Notes under the pieces: model-generated | The model's database searches: none | What the model was told of the DNA's origin: nothing | What the model saw: the letters and a program-made list of their open reading frames with translations, nothing else | DNA from: Thermomonas sp. | GTDB taxonomy: Bacteria > Pseudomonadota > Gammaproteobacteria > Xanthomonadales > Xanthomonadaceae | Assembly (NCBI RefSeq): GCF_023953935.1 | Contig: NZ_JAMLIW010000001.1 | Span: 62,001-126,000, forward strand | DNA: 64,000 nucleotides | Direction of reading: 5' to 3' | Shown here: piece by piece, positions 7,922 through 17,128 of the stretch | How the letters are laid out: each line of letters starts with the position of its first letter | Position numbering within the stretch: the stretch's first letter is position 1 | Made by a program: the position numbers and the translations under genes

Positions 7922-9070
7922 CTACAGCCTGGCCAGACGCTCGATCGCGGCGTCCATCGTGGCCTCGCTCTTGGCGAAGCACAACCGCAGCAAGCGCTGC
8001 CCGGCCGGCGGCCGCGCATAGAACGGCGACAGCGGGATGCCCGTCACGCCGTGCTCGACGGTCAGCCAGCGCGCGAACTCCAGATCCGGCAGATCGCTGA
8101 CCGCCGAATAATCCACCAGCTGGAAATAGCCGCCCGGCACCGGCAGCGGCCTGAATTTCGTGGTGGTCAGCTGGGCGCGGAAGCGGTCGCGTTTCTCGAC
8201 ATAGAACTCGCCCAGCGTCTGGTAGTGCTCCGGCGCGTTGTCCAGCATGTCGGCAAAGGCATGCTGGGCCGGGGCAAAGGTGCAGAACACGTTGTACTGG
8301 TGGACCTTGCGAAATTCGGCCGACAGCGCCGGCGGGGCGATGCAGTAGCCGACCTTCCAGCCGGTGCAGTGGTAGGTCTTGCCAAAACTCGAGATCACGA
8401 AGGCCCGCTCGCGCAGCGCCGGATAGCGCAGCACCGATTCGTGGCGGGCGCCGTCATAGACGATGTGCTCGTACACCTCGTCGCTGAGCAGATAGATACC
8501 GGTACCGCGCAGCAGTCCTTCCAGCGTCGCCAGATCGTCCGCGCCGAGCGTCGCGCCGGACGGATTGTGCGGGCTGTTGATCATCAGCAACCGGGTCCTG
8601 GGCGTGATGGCGCGACGCACCGCCTCCCAATCCGGGGCGAACGTCGCCGGATCCAGCGCGACGTGGACCGCGGTGGCACCGGCCAGGTCGATCGCCGGCT
8701 CGTAGCAGTCATAACAGGGGTCGAGCACGATGACTTCATCACCCAGATGCGCCACCGCGTGGACCACGTCGAAAATGGCTTCGGTCGCGCCGCTGGTGAC
8801 GGTGATTTCGGCATCGACGTGCGGGCGCCAGCCGTAGCAGCGCTCGGTCTTGTCGGCGATGGCGCGCCGCAGCGCCGGGATTCCGCTCATCGGCGCGTAC
8901 TGGTTGTGCCCCGCCTGCATCGCCTGCGTCAGCGCATCGACCAGCCGCGACGGTGGCGGAAAATCCGGGAACCCCTGGCCGAGGTTGACCGCGCCGTGCT
9001 CGACGGCGAGCTGCGACATCACGGTGAAAATGGTGGTGCCGACCTTCGGCAGTTTGGTTGCAACCTGCAT
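7922..9070 (-). CDS. PLP aminotransferase, methionine/glutamine type (YbdL-like)
   Basis: 382 residues, fold type I class I/II aminotransferase close in length to E. coli YbdL (386). Visible motifs are NLGQGFPDF at the N-terminus, INSPHNPSG (substrate and cofactor loop), the Schiff-base Lys231 in SSFGKTYHCTGWKVGY, and LRLCFAKS with the carboxylate-binding Arg. This family transaminates methionine, glutamine, phenylalanine and kynurenine with 2-oxo acids. It is the first gene of the operon with msrAB and the omega-amidase, which supports a glutamine-transaminase/methionine-salvage role. It is divergent from ccmA. The start is weakly supported because no clear ribosome binding site is seen. Confidence 0.85.
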   Translation of the reverse strand: MQVATKLPKVGTTIFTVMSQLAVEHGAVNLGQGFPDFPPPSRLVDALTQAMQAGHNQYAPMSGIPALRRAIADKTERCYGWRPHVDAEITVTSGATEAIFDVVHAVAHLGDEVIVLDPCYDCYEPAIDLAGATAVHVALDPATFAPDWEAVRRAITPRTRLLMINSPHNPSGATLGADDLATLEGLLRGTGIYLLSDEVYEHIVYDGARHESVLRYPALRERAFVISSFGKTYHCTGWKVGYCIAPPALSAEFRKVHQYNVFCTFAPAQHAFADMLDNAPEHYQTLGEFYVEKRDRFRAQLTTTKFRPLPVPGGYFQLVDYSAVSDLPDLEFARWLTVEHGVTGIPLSPFYARPPAGQRLLRLCFAKSEATMDAAIERLARL

Positions 9071-9159
9071 GCTGGTATTCCACGGGGCCCGCGCCGAGTC
9101 TACGCAATCCGGGCGTTGACGCATGTGAGTACGACGCATGCCGGTAGAATCCACGCCCG

Positions 9160-9804
9160 ATGAGCGATTCTTCCGCCGCCCCGCCCCTGCTCGCCGCGCA
9201 CGGCCTCGCGTTTTCACGCGATGAAGTGCCCGTGTTCGGGCCGCTGGAGTTTGCCGTCGGCCGTGGCGAGGCGCTGCTGGTGCAGGGGAGCAACGGCGCC
9301 GGCAAGACCACCCTGCTGCGGGTGCTGGCCGGCCTGCTGCGCGCCGATGCCGGCACCATCCGCTTGAAGGACACCGCGGCCGATCCGGCGCTGCGCGCGC
9401 AGCAGATCGCCTACCTCGGCCACCTGCCCGGCTTGAAGGCCGACCTGAGCGCGCTGCAGAACCTGCGCTGGCTGTGCGGGCTGCACGGCCAGCACCTGGG
9501 TCTGGCGCTGGAAGCGGCGCTGGCGCTGGTCGGGCTGGCCGGTTTCGAGGATGCACCGCTGCGCAGCCTGTCGGCAGGCCAGAAGAAGCGCCTTGGGCTG
9601 GCCCGGCTGTGGCTGTCGCCGGCCCCGCTGTGGCTGCTCGACGAGCCCTATGCCAACCTCGATCTGGAAGGCATCCAGCTGGTCAACCGCATGGTCGAGG
9701 CCCACCTCCGGGACGGTGGCGCGGCGCTGATCACCACCCACGGCGCCTATGCGGCGCCGCCGGTGCGCACCCGCCTGCTGGAACTGCGCGGGCGCACAGA
9801 ATGA
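9160..9804 (+). CDS. ccmA: Heme exporter ATPase CcmA
   Basis: 214 residues, the ABC ATPase of the CcmABCD complex that releases holo-CcmE for cytochrome c maturation. It has Walker [10 protein letters not shown], the signature [14 protein letters not shown] (the CcmA-type variant of LSGGQ), Walker [13 protein letters not shown] and the H-loop TTHG. It opens the ccm cluster, and its stop overlaps the ccmB start (ATGA). Confidence 0.95.
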   Translation: MSDSSAAPPLLAAHGLAFSRDEVPVFGPLEFAVGRGEALLVQGSNGAGKTTLLRVLAGLLRADAGTIRLKDTAADPALRAQQIAYLGHLPGLKADLSALQNLRWLCGLHGQHLGLALEAALALVGLAGFEDAPLRSLSAGQKKRLGLARLWLSPAPLWLLDEPYANLDLEGIQLVNRMVEAHLRDGGAALITTHGAYAAPPVRTRLLELRGRTE

Positions 9805-10472
9805 TGCTGCAGGCCGCCCGCGCGCTGATGGTCCGCGACGCCCAATTGCTCTGGGCGCGGCGCGGCGACGCTTTCCAGCCGGCGCTGTTCGCGCTGCTGA
9901 CGGTGGTGTTGTTCGCGCTCGGCCTCGGCGGGGAAGCTCGGGCGCTGGCGCCGGTGGCCGCCGCCGTGCTGTGGCTGGCGGTGTTGCTGGCCGGCCTGCT
10001 GGCGCTGGACGGTCTGTTCCGCGGCGACCTGGAGGACGGCTCGCTGGAGCAGTGGATGCTGGCGCCTGTGCCGCTGTGGTGGCTGGTGCTGGTGCGCACC
10101 GGGATGCATTGGCTGACCACCGCCCTGCCGGTGATCGTGGTCATTCCTCTGCTGGGCGAACTGCTGTACCTGCCCCACGCGCAGTTGCCGACGCTGCTGC
10201 TGTCACTGCTGCTGGGCACGCCGATCCTGAGCCTGCTGGGCGCGGTGGTGGCCGCGCTCACCGTCGGCATGCGCCGCGCCGGGATCCTGCTGGCCCTGCT
10301 GGCCTTGCCGCTGTACGTGCCGGTGCTGGTCTTCGGCGCCGGTGCGGTGGCTGCCCATGCGCAAGGGCTGGATGCCAGCGGCGCCCTGCTGCTGCTGGGC
10401 GCCGGGCTGGCGCTGGCGCTGCCGCTGGCGCCGCTGACGGCCGCCGCCGCGCTGCGGATCGCGCATGACTGA
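9801..10472 (+). CDS. ccmB: Heme exporter membrane protein CcmB
   Basis: 223 residues with six predicted membrane helices, the inner-membrane partner of CcmA. The family signature [15 protein letters not shown] is present near residue 75. It starts inside the ccmA stop codon. In most gammaproteobacteria ccmC follows directly; here the next gene is azurin, and ccmC is 1.2 kb away. Confidence 0.95.
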   Translation: MMLQAARALMVRDAQLLWARRGDAFQPALFALLTVVLFALGLGGEARALAPVAAAVLWLAVLLAGLLALDGLFRGDLEDGSLEQWMLAPVPLWWLVLVRTGMHWLTTALPVIVVIPLLGELLYLPHAQLPTLLLSLLLGTPILSLLGAVVAALTVGMRRAGILLALLALPLYVPVLVFGAGAVAAHAQGLDASGALLLLGAGLALALPLAPLTAAAALRIAHD

Positions 10473-10516
10473 ACAGCACTCCGGCACGGCAGGACAAGTC
10501 CGAAAACTGAATGCGC

Positions 10517-10565
10517 TTGAGCCAAGTCAATGCGGTCTTAACGAACGGCCTTGGACAATACCCGC
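10517..10565 (+). promoter_or_regulatory. FNR/ANR-type box and promoter for azurin
   Basis: TTGAGCCAAGTCAA at 10517-10530 matches the FNR core TTGA-N6-TCAA exactly. A GACAAT -10-like hexamer lies at 10554-10559. A start near 10566 would put the box centre at about -42.5, the class II activation geometry. Azurin genes of other proteobacteria are known to be controlled by ANR/FNR under oxygen limitation. Direct control here is inferred. Confidence 0.55.
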
Positions 10566-10611
10566 GCTGGCTCGAACCGGGCCGGTTCAACATTTCAATG
10601 GAGTATTCCCA

Positions 10612-11187
10612 ATGAAGTTCCGCCAGATTCTTCTCACCAGCGCCGTGGCGCTGGCCCTGTCCGCCTGCGGCGGCCAGTCCCCGGCCCCGGCCGCCGATAC
10701 CGCCGCCCCGGCCGACGCCGCACCGGCCGCCGAGGCCGCCCCGGCTGAGGCCGCGCCGGCTGAAGCAGCGCCGGAAGCTGCGGTCGCCAGCAAGCCGGCC
10801 GTGGTCGAGAATTGCGCCACGACCATCGAGGCCAATGACCAGATGCAGTACAACGCCGATTCGATCACCGTCCCGGCCAGCTGCACCTCGTTCACCATCA
10901 ACCTCAAGCACACCGGGACCATGGGCGCCAACGTCATGGGCCACAACGTGGTCGTCGCCGCCCAGTCCGACATGGAAGGCATCGACCAGGACGGCGCCGG
11001 CGTGACGCCGGACCACGTCAAGGCCGACGATGCCCGCGTGATCGCCCACACCAAGGTCATCGGCGGCGGCGAGTCCACCTCGGTCACCTTCGATCCGGCC
11101 AAGATCAAGGCCGGCGGCCCGTACAAGTTCTTCTGCAGCTTCCCGGGCCACATGACCCTGATGCAGGGCAGCATCCAGGTGCAGTAA
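10612..11187 (+). CDS. azu: Azurin, lipoprotein form with Ala/Pro linker
   Basis: 191 residues, a type 1 copper electron carrier. The signal peptide ends in a lipobox (LSAC, Cys19), followed by a ~45-residue Ala/Pro/Glu linker and then the azurin domain (about 64-191). The copper ligands are His111 (MGHNVV), Cys175, His180 and Met184 in FFCSFPGHMTLM, with exactly the spacing of Pseudomonas azurin Cys112/His117/Met121. The disulfide pair is Cys68/Cys91. GGAG precedes the ATG. The lipid anchor and linker suggest a tethered carrier, similar in design to neisserial Laz. It lies inside the ccm cluster with its own promoter and terminator. Confidence 0.93.
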   Translation: MKFRQILLTSAVALALSACGGQSPAPAADTAAPADAAPAAEAAPAEAAPAEAAPEAAVASKPAVVENCATTIEANDQMQYNADSITVPASCTSFTINLKHTGTMGANVMGHNVVVAAQSDMEGIDQDGAGVTPDHVKADDARVIAHTKVIGGGESTSVTFDPAKIKAGGPYKFFCSFPGHMTLMQGSIQVQ

Positions 11188-11237
11188 GCGCTGCGGCGTC
11201 GGGCTCTCTCTTGACGCCGATTTCGATGCCGATTCAC

Positions 11238-11280
11238 CACGCCAAGGCCAGCGCAAGCCGGCCTTGGCGTGTTTGTTTTT
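11238..11280 (+). terminator. Strong rho-independent terminator after azurin
   Basis: A 12-bp perfect stem (CACGCCAAGGCC / GGCCTTGGCGTG) with a 10-nt loop, followed by TTTGTTTTT. It should end the azurin transcript and also stop transcription arriving from ccmAB. Confidence 0.9.
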
Positions 11281-11301
11281 GCGCAATGCCGCGTATTGCG
11301 A

Positions 11302-11405
11302 CAAGGGCAGGGGCGCGAGCCTTCTGAGCGAATGTCCCCCGGCGTCACCCTGCGGGCGACGCCTCCTCCTTAATTTCGCTCAGAAGGCTCACGCCTCTGC
11401 CTTTG
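11302..11405. repeat. Hairpin element copy 1 (ccmB-ccmC gap)
   Basis: 31-nt arms (11302-11332 and 11375-11405) pair with 28 of 31 matches and enclose a core with its own hairpin, roughly GGCGTC-A-CCC / GGG-C-GACGCC. The core reads AATGTCCCCCGGC ... GCCTCCTCCTTAATT and is about 85% identical to the reverse complement of the core of copy 2. This looks like a mobile or REP-like non-coding element. No open reading frame is credible here. Confidence 0.75.
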
Positions 11406-11461
11406 CTGTACTTGCCGGCACGAAAAGCACCCGACTCCCGGCTGCTATGGAATCCGCGAAG

Positions 11462-11563
11462 CCACGATGGCCGGTGGGTCTTCGGAGAAAAATCAAGGAG
11501 GAGGCATTCGCCGCAGGCGGATGCCGGGGGACATTTGCCCCGAAGGTCCACCGGCCATCGTGG
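11462..11563. repeat. Hairpin element copy 2, opposite orientation
   Basis: 24-nt arms (11462-11485 and 11540-11563) with 22 of 24 matches enclose AATCAAGGAGGAGGC ... GCCGGGGGACATT, which is the inverted counterpart of the copy 1 core. An inner hairpin GCATTCGCC-GCA-GGCGGATGC is present. The outer arms differ completely in sequence from copy 1, so the core is conserved while the stem is not. The rest of the 482-bp gap (11188-11669) holds the azurin terminator and no gene. Confidence 0.75.
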
Positions 11564-11669
11564 TACTGCCGCAGGACAACCCCGCTCAGATCAAGGCACT
11601 CAAAAGCGCACGCTGGTATCCTTGCAGGATTGTCGCGGCGTTGCTCGAGCCGCCTCCGCACAGGCCACG

Positions 11670-12422
11670 ATGTCCCCGCTGATCCGCTGGTTCCATCAAC
11701 TCGGCTCACCGCCGTACTTCGACCGCTTCTCCGCCCGCTGGGCGCCTTGGGCGTACCTGTCGGGGATGCTGGCGATCGCGGTCGGCGCCTATGGCGCGCT
11801 GCTGCAGGTGCCCGCCGACTACCAGCAGGGCGACAGCTTCCGGATTCTCTACATCCACGTCCCGTCGGCGTGGATGAGCATGGGCATCTTCGCGCTGATG
11901 GCGCTGTATTCGGCCATCGCCCTGGTCTGGCGGATCAAGCTGTGCGAAATCCTCGCCATGGCCTGCGCACCCACCGGCGCCGCCTTCACCGCCGTCACCC
12001 TGGCCACCGGCATGATCTGGGGCAAGCCGATGTGGGGCACCTGGTGGGACTGGGACCCGCGCCTGACCACCGAGCTGATCCTGCTGTTCTTGTATCTGGG
12101 CGTGATGGGCCTGTATGCCGCAATTGATGATCGCCGCAACGCCGCCCGCGCCGCCGGGCTGCTGGCGATCGTGGGGGTGGCGCTGCTGCCGGTGATCCGC
12201 TGGTCGGTGGTGTGGTGGAACTCGCTGCACCAGGGCCAGACCATCAACCTGTTCGGACCATCGCACATGGACCCGAGCATGCTGCCGCCGCTGTGGTGGA
12301 TGGTGGCGGGCACCCACCTGTGGTTCGCAGGCTCCCTGCTGGCGCGCGCGCGCGCCGACAATCTGCGCCGCGAGGCAGGCAAGCAATGGACGACGAAGCT
12401 GGCCTGCGGGGACAGTCCATGA
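11670..12422 (+). CDS. ccmC: Heme exporter/handling protein CcmC
   Basis: 250 residues with six membrane helices. It contains the WWD motif (GTWWDWDPRLT, about residues 115-125), the heme-handling signature, and conserved His residues in YIHVPSAW and in the later periplasmic loop (NSLHQG). It loads heme onto CcmE. It is the first gene of the second ccm block, and its stop overlaps the ccmD start. Its promoter must lie in the hairpin-rich gap, or it depends on read-through from upstream. Confidence 0.94.
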   Translation: MSPLIRWFHQLGSPPYFDRFSARWAPWAYLSGMLAIAVGAYGALLQVPADYQQGDSFRILYIHVPSAWMSMGIFALMALYSAIALVWRIKLCEILAMACAPTGAAFTAVTLATGMIWGKPMWGTWWDWDPRLTTELILLFLYLGVMGLYAAIDDRRNAARAAGLLAIVGVALLPVIRWSVVWWNSLHQGQTINLFGPSHMDPSMLPPLWWMVAGTHLWFAGSLLARARADNLRREAGKQWTTKLACGDSP

Positions 12423-12595
12423 GCTACCGCGAATACGTCATCGCCGCTTACGCCGTGTTCGCCGTCATGCTGGCCTGGGACTACCTCGTGCCGAAGCTGT
12501 TGCTCCGCTCGGCCCTGCGCGCCATCCGCCAGCGCGAACGCCGCGCGCTGGCCGCGCCAACCCCACCTTCCGATGCGCCGCTGTCGCGCGGATGA
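12419..12595 (+). CDS. ccmD: Heme exporter accessory protein CcmD
   Basis: 58 residues. One membrane helix ([19 protein letters not shown]) is followed by a basic Arg-rich cytoplasmic tail, the standard CcmD layout. The start overlaps the ccmC stop (ATGA). CcmD is needed for release of holo-CcmE from CcmABC. Confidence 0.88.
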   Translation: MSYREYVIAAYAVFAVMLAWDYLVPKLLLRSALRAIRQRERRALAAPTPPSDAPLSRG

Positions 12596-12605
12596 AGCCA
12601 ACGCC

Positions 12606-13097
12606 ATGCACCCGACCCGCAAACGCCGCCTGATCTTCGTCATCGCCCTGCTGGCCGCCGGCGGAATTGCCACCGCTCTGGCGGCGCTGGCGCTGCAGCG
12701 CAATGCCGCCTACCTGTACACCCCGCACGAGGTGCTCGACGGCAGCGCCGGCAGCGGTGTCACCAGCGGGCAATCGCGTTTCCGCCTCGGCGGCATGGTC
12801 GCGGCCGGCTCGTTCCGGCGCGAACCCGGTTCGATGGAGGCGCATTTCCTGGTCGATGACGGCGACGCCAGGCTGCCGGTGGTCTACACCGGCATCCTTC
12901 CCGACCTGTTCCGCGAGAACCAGTCGGTGGTGGCCACCGGCCGCATGCGCGGCAACGTGTTCGTGGCCGAGGAAGTGCTGGCCAAGCACGACGAGACCTA
13001 CATGCCCAAGGAAGTGGCCGACAAGATGGCCGAGGCGCACCGCAAGCACAACGTCGCCGAGACGGCCGACACGCCAGCGCAGGGAGCACCGCAGTGA
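12606..13097 (+). CDS. ccmE: Heme chaperone CcmE
   Basis: 163 residues: a short basic N-terminus, one membrane anchor (about 9-29) and a periplasmic OB-fold. The covalent heme-binding motif HxxxY is His128/Tyr132 in AKHDETYMP. It carries heme from CcmC to CcmF/H. The chosen ATG (MHPTRKRR) starts 11 nt after the ccmD stop; an upstream in-frame start would overlap ccmD. Confidence 0.94.
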   Translation: MHPTRKRRLIFVIALLAAGGIATALAALALQRNAAYLYTPHEVLDGSAGSGVTSGQSRFRLGGMVAAGSFRREPGSMEAHFLVDDGDARLPVVYTGILPDLFRENQSVVATGRMRGNVFVAEEVLAKHDETYMPKEVADKMAEAHRKHNVAETADTPAQGAPQ

Positions 13098-15109
13098 TTC
13101 CCGAGCTCGGGCAGATCGCGCTGGCGCTGGCGCTGATGGTGGCCGCGATACAAGCGCTGCTGCCGCTGCTGGGCGCGCAGCGCGGCGATCACGCGCTGAT
13201 GGCCATTGCCCGTCCCGCCGCGTATCTGCAACTGCTGCTGGTCGGCCTGAGTTTCGCGATCCTCAGCTACGCCTTCGCGATCGGCGATTTCTCGGTCAAA
13301 TACGTCGCCGACAATTCCAACTCCCTGCTGCCGATGCTGTACCGCTTCACCGCGGTCTGGGGCTCGCACGAAGGCTCGCTGCTGCTGTGGGCACTGGTGC
13401 TGGCATTGTGGACCGCCGCGGTGGCGCGGTTCTCGCAGGCGCTGCCCGAAGCCACCGTCGCCCGCGTGCTGGGCGTGATGGGGATCATCGCGGTCGGCTT
13501 TCTTGCTTTCCTCTATTTCACCAGCAACCCCTTCGCACGCCTGCTGCCGGCCGCCAGCGAAGGCCACGACCTCAACCCGCTGCTGCAGGATCCTGGCCTG
13601 ATCATGCACCCGCCGATGCTGTACGCCGGCTACGTCGGGTTTTCGGTGCCATTCGCGTTTGCCATCGCCGCCCTGCTGGAGCGCCGGATCGACGCCCAGT
13701 GGCTGCGCTGGACCCGACCGTGGACCAACCTCGCCTGGGCCTTCTTGACCCTGGGCATCGCCATCGGCAGCTGGTGGGCCTATTACGAACTGGGCTGGGG
13801 CGGCTGGTGGTTCTGGGATCCGGTCGAAAACGCCAGCTTCATGCCGTGGCTGGTCGGCGCCGCGCTGATCCACTCGCAGGCCACCACCGAAAAACGCGGC
13901 AGCTTCGGCGGCTGGACCCTGCTGCTGGCGATCGCTGCGTTCTCGCTGTCGCTGCTGGGCACCTTTCTGGTGCGTTCGGGCGTGCTGACCTCGGTGCACG
14001 CGTTCGCCGCCGATCCCGGGCGCGGGCTGTTCATCCTCATTTTCCTGGCCATCGTGATCGGCGGCTCGCTGGTGCTGTACGCGCTGCGCGCGCCGGACAC
14101 CGAAATCGACGCCAAGCCCTTCGCCACCCGTTCGCGCGAAACCCTGCTGCTGCTCAACAACCTGCTGCTGACCACCGCCTGCGCGATGGTCTTGCTCGGC
14201 ACCTTGTACCCGCTGCTGGCCGATGCGCTGGAGCTGGGCAAGATTTCGGTCGGGCCACCCTACTTCGCGCTGATGTTCCTGCTGCTGATGGCGCCGCTGG
14301 TGGCGCTGCTGCCCTTCGGCCCATTGACGCGCTGGCAGCGTGACGACTTGCGCAAACCGCTGCGGCTGCTGGCGCCGTGGGCGGCGCTGGCCGTGGCCGC
14401 CGCGGTGATCGCCTTCTTCACCGCCCCGCAGGGCCAGTGGAAAACCGCGCTGGGCGTGCTTGGCGCGGTCTGGGTCGGCGCCGGCACCCTGCGCTTCGTC
14501 TGGCAGCGCCTGCGCGCCAGCGGCCGGCTGACCCGCGAAATGCTGGGGATGGCGCTGGCCCATCTGGGCATCGCCGTGTTCCTGATCGGCGCCCTGCTGG
14601 TCGAAGGGCTGGGCCAGCAACGCGAGCTGGCGGTGCGCGCCGGCAGCACGGTGGAGCTGGGCGGCTACGTGTTCCAGTTCGACGGCATCCGGGAAGTGCG
14701 CGGTCCGAACTACGTGTCCGATTACGCCACCGTGCGGGTGCTCCGCGAGGGCAAGCTGCAAACCACCTTGCATCCGGAAAAACGCCGCTATCTCGCCGGC
14801 GGCCAGGTGATGACCGAATCCGGGATCGCGGCCGGGGTGCTGGTCGACCGCTACGTCGCCATCGGCGAATCGCTGGGCAACGACGCCTGGGCAATGCGGG
14901 TCTACGTCAAGCCGTTCGTGCGCTGGATCTGGGGCGGCGCCCTGCTGATGGCGCTGGGCGGCGCGGTGACCGCCAGCGACAAGCGCTTCCGCGTGCGCGC
15001 CAGCGAGACGCGCCGTGCCGCTGCGCCCGCCGCGGCCGGCCCTGCGCCCGCAGCCGCGCCGGTCGCCGCCAATGCCAGCGCAGACACCCCGCACGGAGCG
15101 CGCGCATGA
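13094..15109 (+). CDS. ccmF: Cytochrome c heme lyase subunit CcmF
   Basis: 671 residues, a large polytopic membrane protein. It carries the WWD domain ([17 protein letters not shown], about residues 236-252), HEGSLLLW near the N-terminus and the LLLNNLLL region further on. With CcmH it attaches heme to apocytochromes. GTG start inside the ccmE stop; the stop overlaps the ccmG start. The C-terminal ~35 residues are Ala/Pro-rich. Confidence 0.95.
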   Translation: MIPELGQIALALALMVAAIQALLPLLGAQRGDHALMAIARPAAYLQLLLVGLSFAILSYAFAIGDFSVKYVADNSNSLLPMLYRFTAVWGSHEGSLLLWALVLALWTAAVARFSQALPEATVARVLGVMGIIAVGFLAFLYFTSNPFARLLPAASEGHDLNPLLQDPGLIMHPPMLYAGYVGFSVPFAFAIAALLERRIDAQWLRWTRPWTNLAWAFLTLGIAIGSWWAYYELGWGGWWFWDPVENASFMPWLVGAALIHSQATTEKRGSFGGWTLLLAIAAFSLSLLGTFLVRSGVLTSVHAFAADPGRGLFILIFLAIVIGGSLVLYALRAPDTEIDAKPFATRSRETLLLLNNLLLTTACAMVLLGTLYPLLADALELGKISVGPPYFALMFLLLMAPLVALLPFGPLTRWQRDDLRKPLRLLAPWAALAVAAAVIAFFTAPQGQWKTALGVLGAVWVGAGTLRFVWQRLRASGRLTREMLGMALAHLGIAVFLIGALLVEGLGQQRELAVRAGSTVELGGYVFQFDGIREVRGPNYVSDYATVRVLREGKLQTTLHPEKRRYLAGGQVMTESGIAAGVLVDRYVAIGESLGNDAWAMRVYVKPFVRWIWGGALLMALGGAVTASDKRFRVRASETRRAAAPAAAGPAPAAAPVAANASADTPHGARA

Positions 15110-15651
15110 AACCGTCGCGCTGGCTGCCGCTGGCCGGTTTTGTAGTCCTTGCCGCGCTGCTCGCGGCCGGGGTGTGGATGAGCCGCCAGCCCAACCGCGA
15201 GGCCCTGCCTTCAGCCCTGCTCGGCAAGCCGGCCCCGGCCTTCACCCTGCCGGTACTGCACGATCCGTCCTACACCGTGTCTCTTGCTGATCTGAAAGGC
15301 CAGCCCTTCCTGCTCAACGTCTGGGGCAGTTGGTGCGTGGAATGCCAGGCCGAGCATCCGGTCATGACCCGCTTCGCCGAAACCAAGCGCCTGCGCGTGG
15401 TCGGCTACAACTGGAAGGACGAACGCGCTGACGCCCTGCGTTGGCTGGAACAATTCGGCAATCCCTACATGGTGGTGATTGCCGATGAAGACGGCCGCGC
15501 CGCGATCGACTGGGGCATCTACGGCGCTCCTGAAAGCTTCCTCGTCGACGCCAAGGGCATCATCCGCTGGAAACACGTCGGCCCGCTGACGGACGTCATC
15601 ATCCGGAATGAACTGCTGCCGGCGCTGGCGCAGGTCGAGGCGCAGCGCTGA
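15106..15651 (+). CDS. ccmG: Thiol-disulfide interchange protein CcmG/DsbE
   Basis: 181 residues: an N-terminal membrane anchor (about 7-25) and a periplasmic thioredoxin fold with active site WCVEC in NVWGSWCVEC and the cis-Pro region YGAPESF. It keeps the apocytochrome CXXCH thiols reduced. The start overlaps the ccmF stop, and its stop overlaps the ccmH start. Confidence 0.94.
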   Translation: MKPSRWLPLAGFVVLAALLAAGVWMSRQPNREALPSALLGKPAPAFTLPVLHDPSYTVSLADLKGQPFLLNVWGSWCVECQAEHPVMTRFAETKRLRVVGYNWKDERADALRWLEQFGNPYMVVIADEDGRAAIDWGIYGAPESFLVDAKGIIRWKHVGPLTDVIIRNELLPALAQVEAQR

Positions 15652-16139
15652 TGCGATGGCGTTTGCCCTTGACCAGACTTGCGCTGGCGGCTGCGTTCGG
15701 CGCGCTGTTGCTGGGCGTTGCTGCCGCGCCACCGGCTTTCGCGCAGGCCAACCAGGCTGCCGACGCCGCGCCGCTGCATTTCAACAGCCCGGCCGAGGAA
15801 GCGCGCTTCCACGCGCTGACCCTGCAACTGCGCTGCGTAATGTGCCAGAACCAATCGCTGGCCGATTCCCACGCGATGATCGCGCTGCAGCTGCGCCGCG
15901 AAGTGCTCGACCTGATGCGTCAGGGCCGCAGCAACGACGAGATCAAGGCCTTCCTGGTCCAGCGCTACGGCGAATTCGTGCTCTACAACCCGCCGCTGGA
16001 AGCCCGCACCTGGCTGCTGTGGGCCGGGCCGGCGTTGATCCTGCTGCTGGGCGCGGGCGCACTGGTCATGATCGTGCGCCGCCAGCGGCCGGCCGATGCC
16101 GCGCCCAACGGCGATCCTGACGATTTGCAGGAGTGGTGA
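15651..16139 (+). CDS. ccmH: Cytochrome c maturation protein CcmH (N-terminal domain type)
   Basis: 162 residues. A signal peptide (about 1-31) is followed by the LRCVMCQNQSL redox motif that handles apocytochrome thiols, and a C-terminal membrane helix (about 119-142). This is the short CcmH form; the TPR part is encoded by the next gene. Start and stop overlap both neighbours, so it is part of one tightly coupled operon. Confidence 0.94.
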   Translation: MRWRLPLTRLALAAAFGALLLGVAAAPPAFAQANQAADAAPLHFNSPAEEARFHALTLQLRCVMCQNQSLADSHAMIALQLRREVLDLMRQGRSNDEIKAFLVQRYGEFVLYNPPLEARTWLLWAGPALILLLGAGALVMIVRRQRPADAAPNGDPDDLQEW

Positions 16140-17128
16140 TGGCCGCCTTCTTCGCCATCGCCGCCCTGCTCGGCATCGTGGTGTTCGCGCTGATGCTGCG
16201 CCCGCTGTGGAAGGATGCGCGCGCGGTCGCGCTGGGCGTGGGCGCGCTTGCCCTGCTCTCGGTCGGGCTGCTGTATCGCCTGGTCGGCACCCCGCAGGCA
16301 CTGGACCCGGCCGCGGTGCGCGGTCCGCAAACCCTGTCCGAAGCGATCACCCAACTGGAAGCGGCGCTGCGTGACAACCCCAACCAGCCCGAAGGCTGGG
16401 CGCTGCTGGCGCAGGCCTGGCAGCGTGAGAACCAGCCGGCGAAGGCGCGCGACGCGCTGGGCAAGGCCGCCGCGCTGGCCCCGGACAATCCCGACCTCCT
16501 TACCGAAGCCGCGCAGGCACGCGCTCTGGCCGATCCAGAACGCCATTTCGACGCCCAGGCCATCGCCCTGCTGCAAGCAGCGCTGCAGGTCAACCCGGCC
16601 CACCAGCGCGCGCGCTGGTTCCTCGGCGTCAGCCAGCGCCAAGCCGGCAAGAACGCCCAAGCCGCCACCACCTGGGCGCCGCTGCTCGCACAAGTCGATG
16701 CCCGGACCGCGGGCAGCCTGCGCGAACAGATCAACCTCGCCCGCAGCGACGCCGGCCTGTCGCCGTTGCCGGAACCGGCCGCACCCACGCCCCTGCTCAC
16801 CGTGGACGTGTCGCTGGATCCAGCCCTGGCCGCGAAGCTTGCGCCCGGTGCCAGCGTCTTCGTGATCGCCCGCCAGCCCGGCGGCTCGCCCATCCCGGTC
16901 GCCGCGCAGCGCCACCCGGCCGTCAGCCTGCCCTTCACCGCCAGCCTGAGCGATGCCGACAGCCCGATGCCCAACCTGAAGCTCTCGCAGGTCGGCGAGG
17001 TCGAACTGCTGGCAAAGATCTCCCTGGACGGTAGCGCCAATGCCGGTCCGAACGCCCTGGAATCCAGACCGGTTCGCATTCGCCTGCCGGCCACGGGGCC
17101 GGTGCGACTGGTGATCGACGCGCACTGA
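16139..17128 (+). CDS. ccmI: TPR-containing cytochrome c biogenesis protein CcmI
   Basis: 329 residues from the ATG that overlaps the ccmH stop. Two N-terminal membrane helices (about 1-20 and 28-48) are followed by TPR-like repeats (about 65-200, e.g. NPNQPEGWALLAQAW and NPAHQRARWFLGVSQ) and a C-terminal beta domain. CcmI binds apocytochrome c C-termini and presents them to CcmFH. It is the last gene of the ccm cluster. Confidence 0.88.
   Translation: MAAFFAIAALLGIVVFALMLRPLWKDARAVALGVGALALLSVGLLYRLVGTPQALDPAAVRGPQTLSEAITQLEAALRDNPNQPEGWALLAQAWQRENQPAKARDALGKAAALAPDNPDLLTEAAQARALADPERHFDAQAIALLQAALQVNPAHQRARWFLGVSQRQAGKNAQAATTWAPLLAQVDARTAGSLREQINLARSDAGLSPLPEPAAPTPLLTVDVSLDPALAAKLAPGASVFVIARQPGGSPIPVAAQRHPAVSLPFTASLSDADSPMPNLKLSQVGEVELLAKISLDGSANAGPNALESRPVRIRLPATGPVRLVIDAH

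Noticed and set aside
11188-11669. Protein-coding frames in the azurin-ccmC gap
   Set aside because: Frames exist on both strands only because the hairpin arms are GC-rich; they mirror each other across the palindromes and lack start signals.
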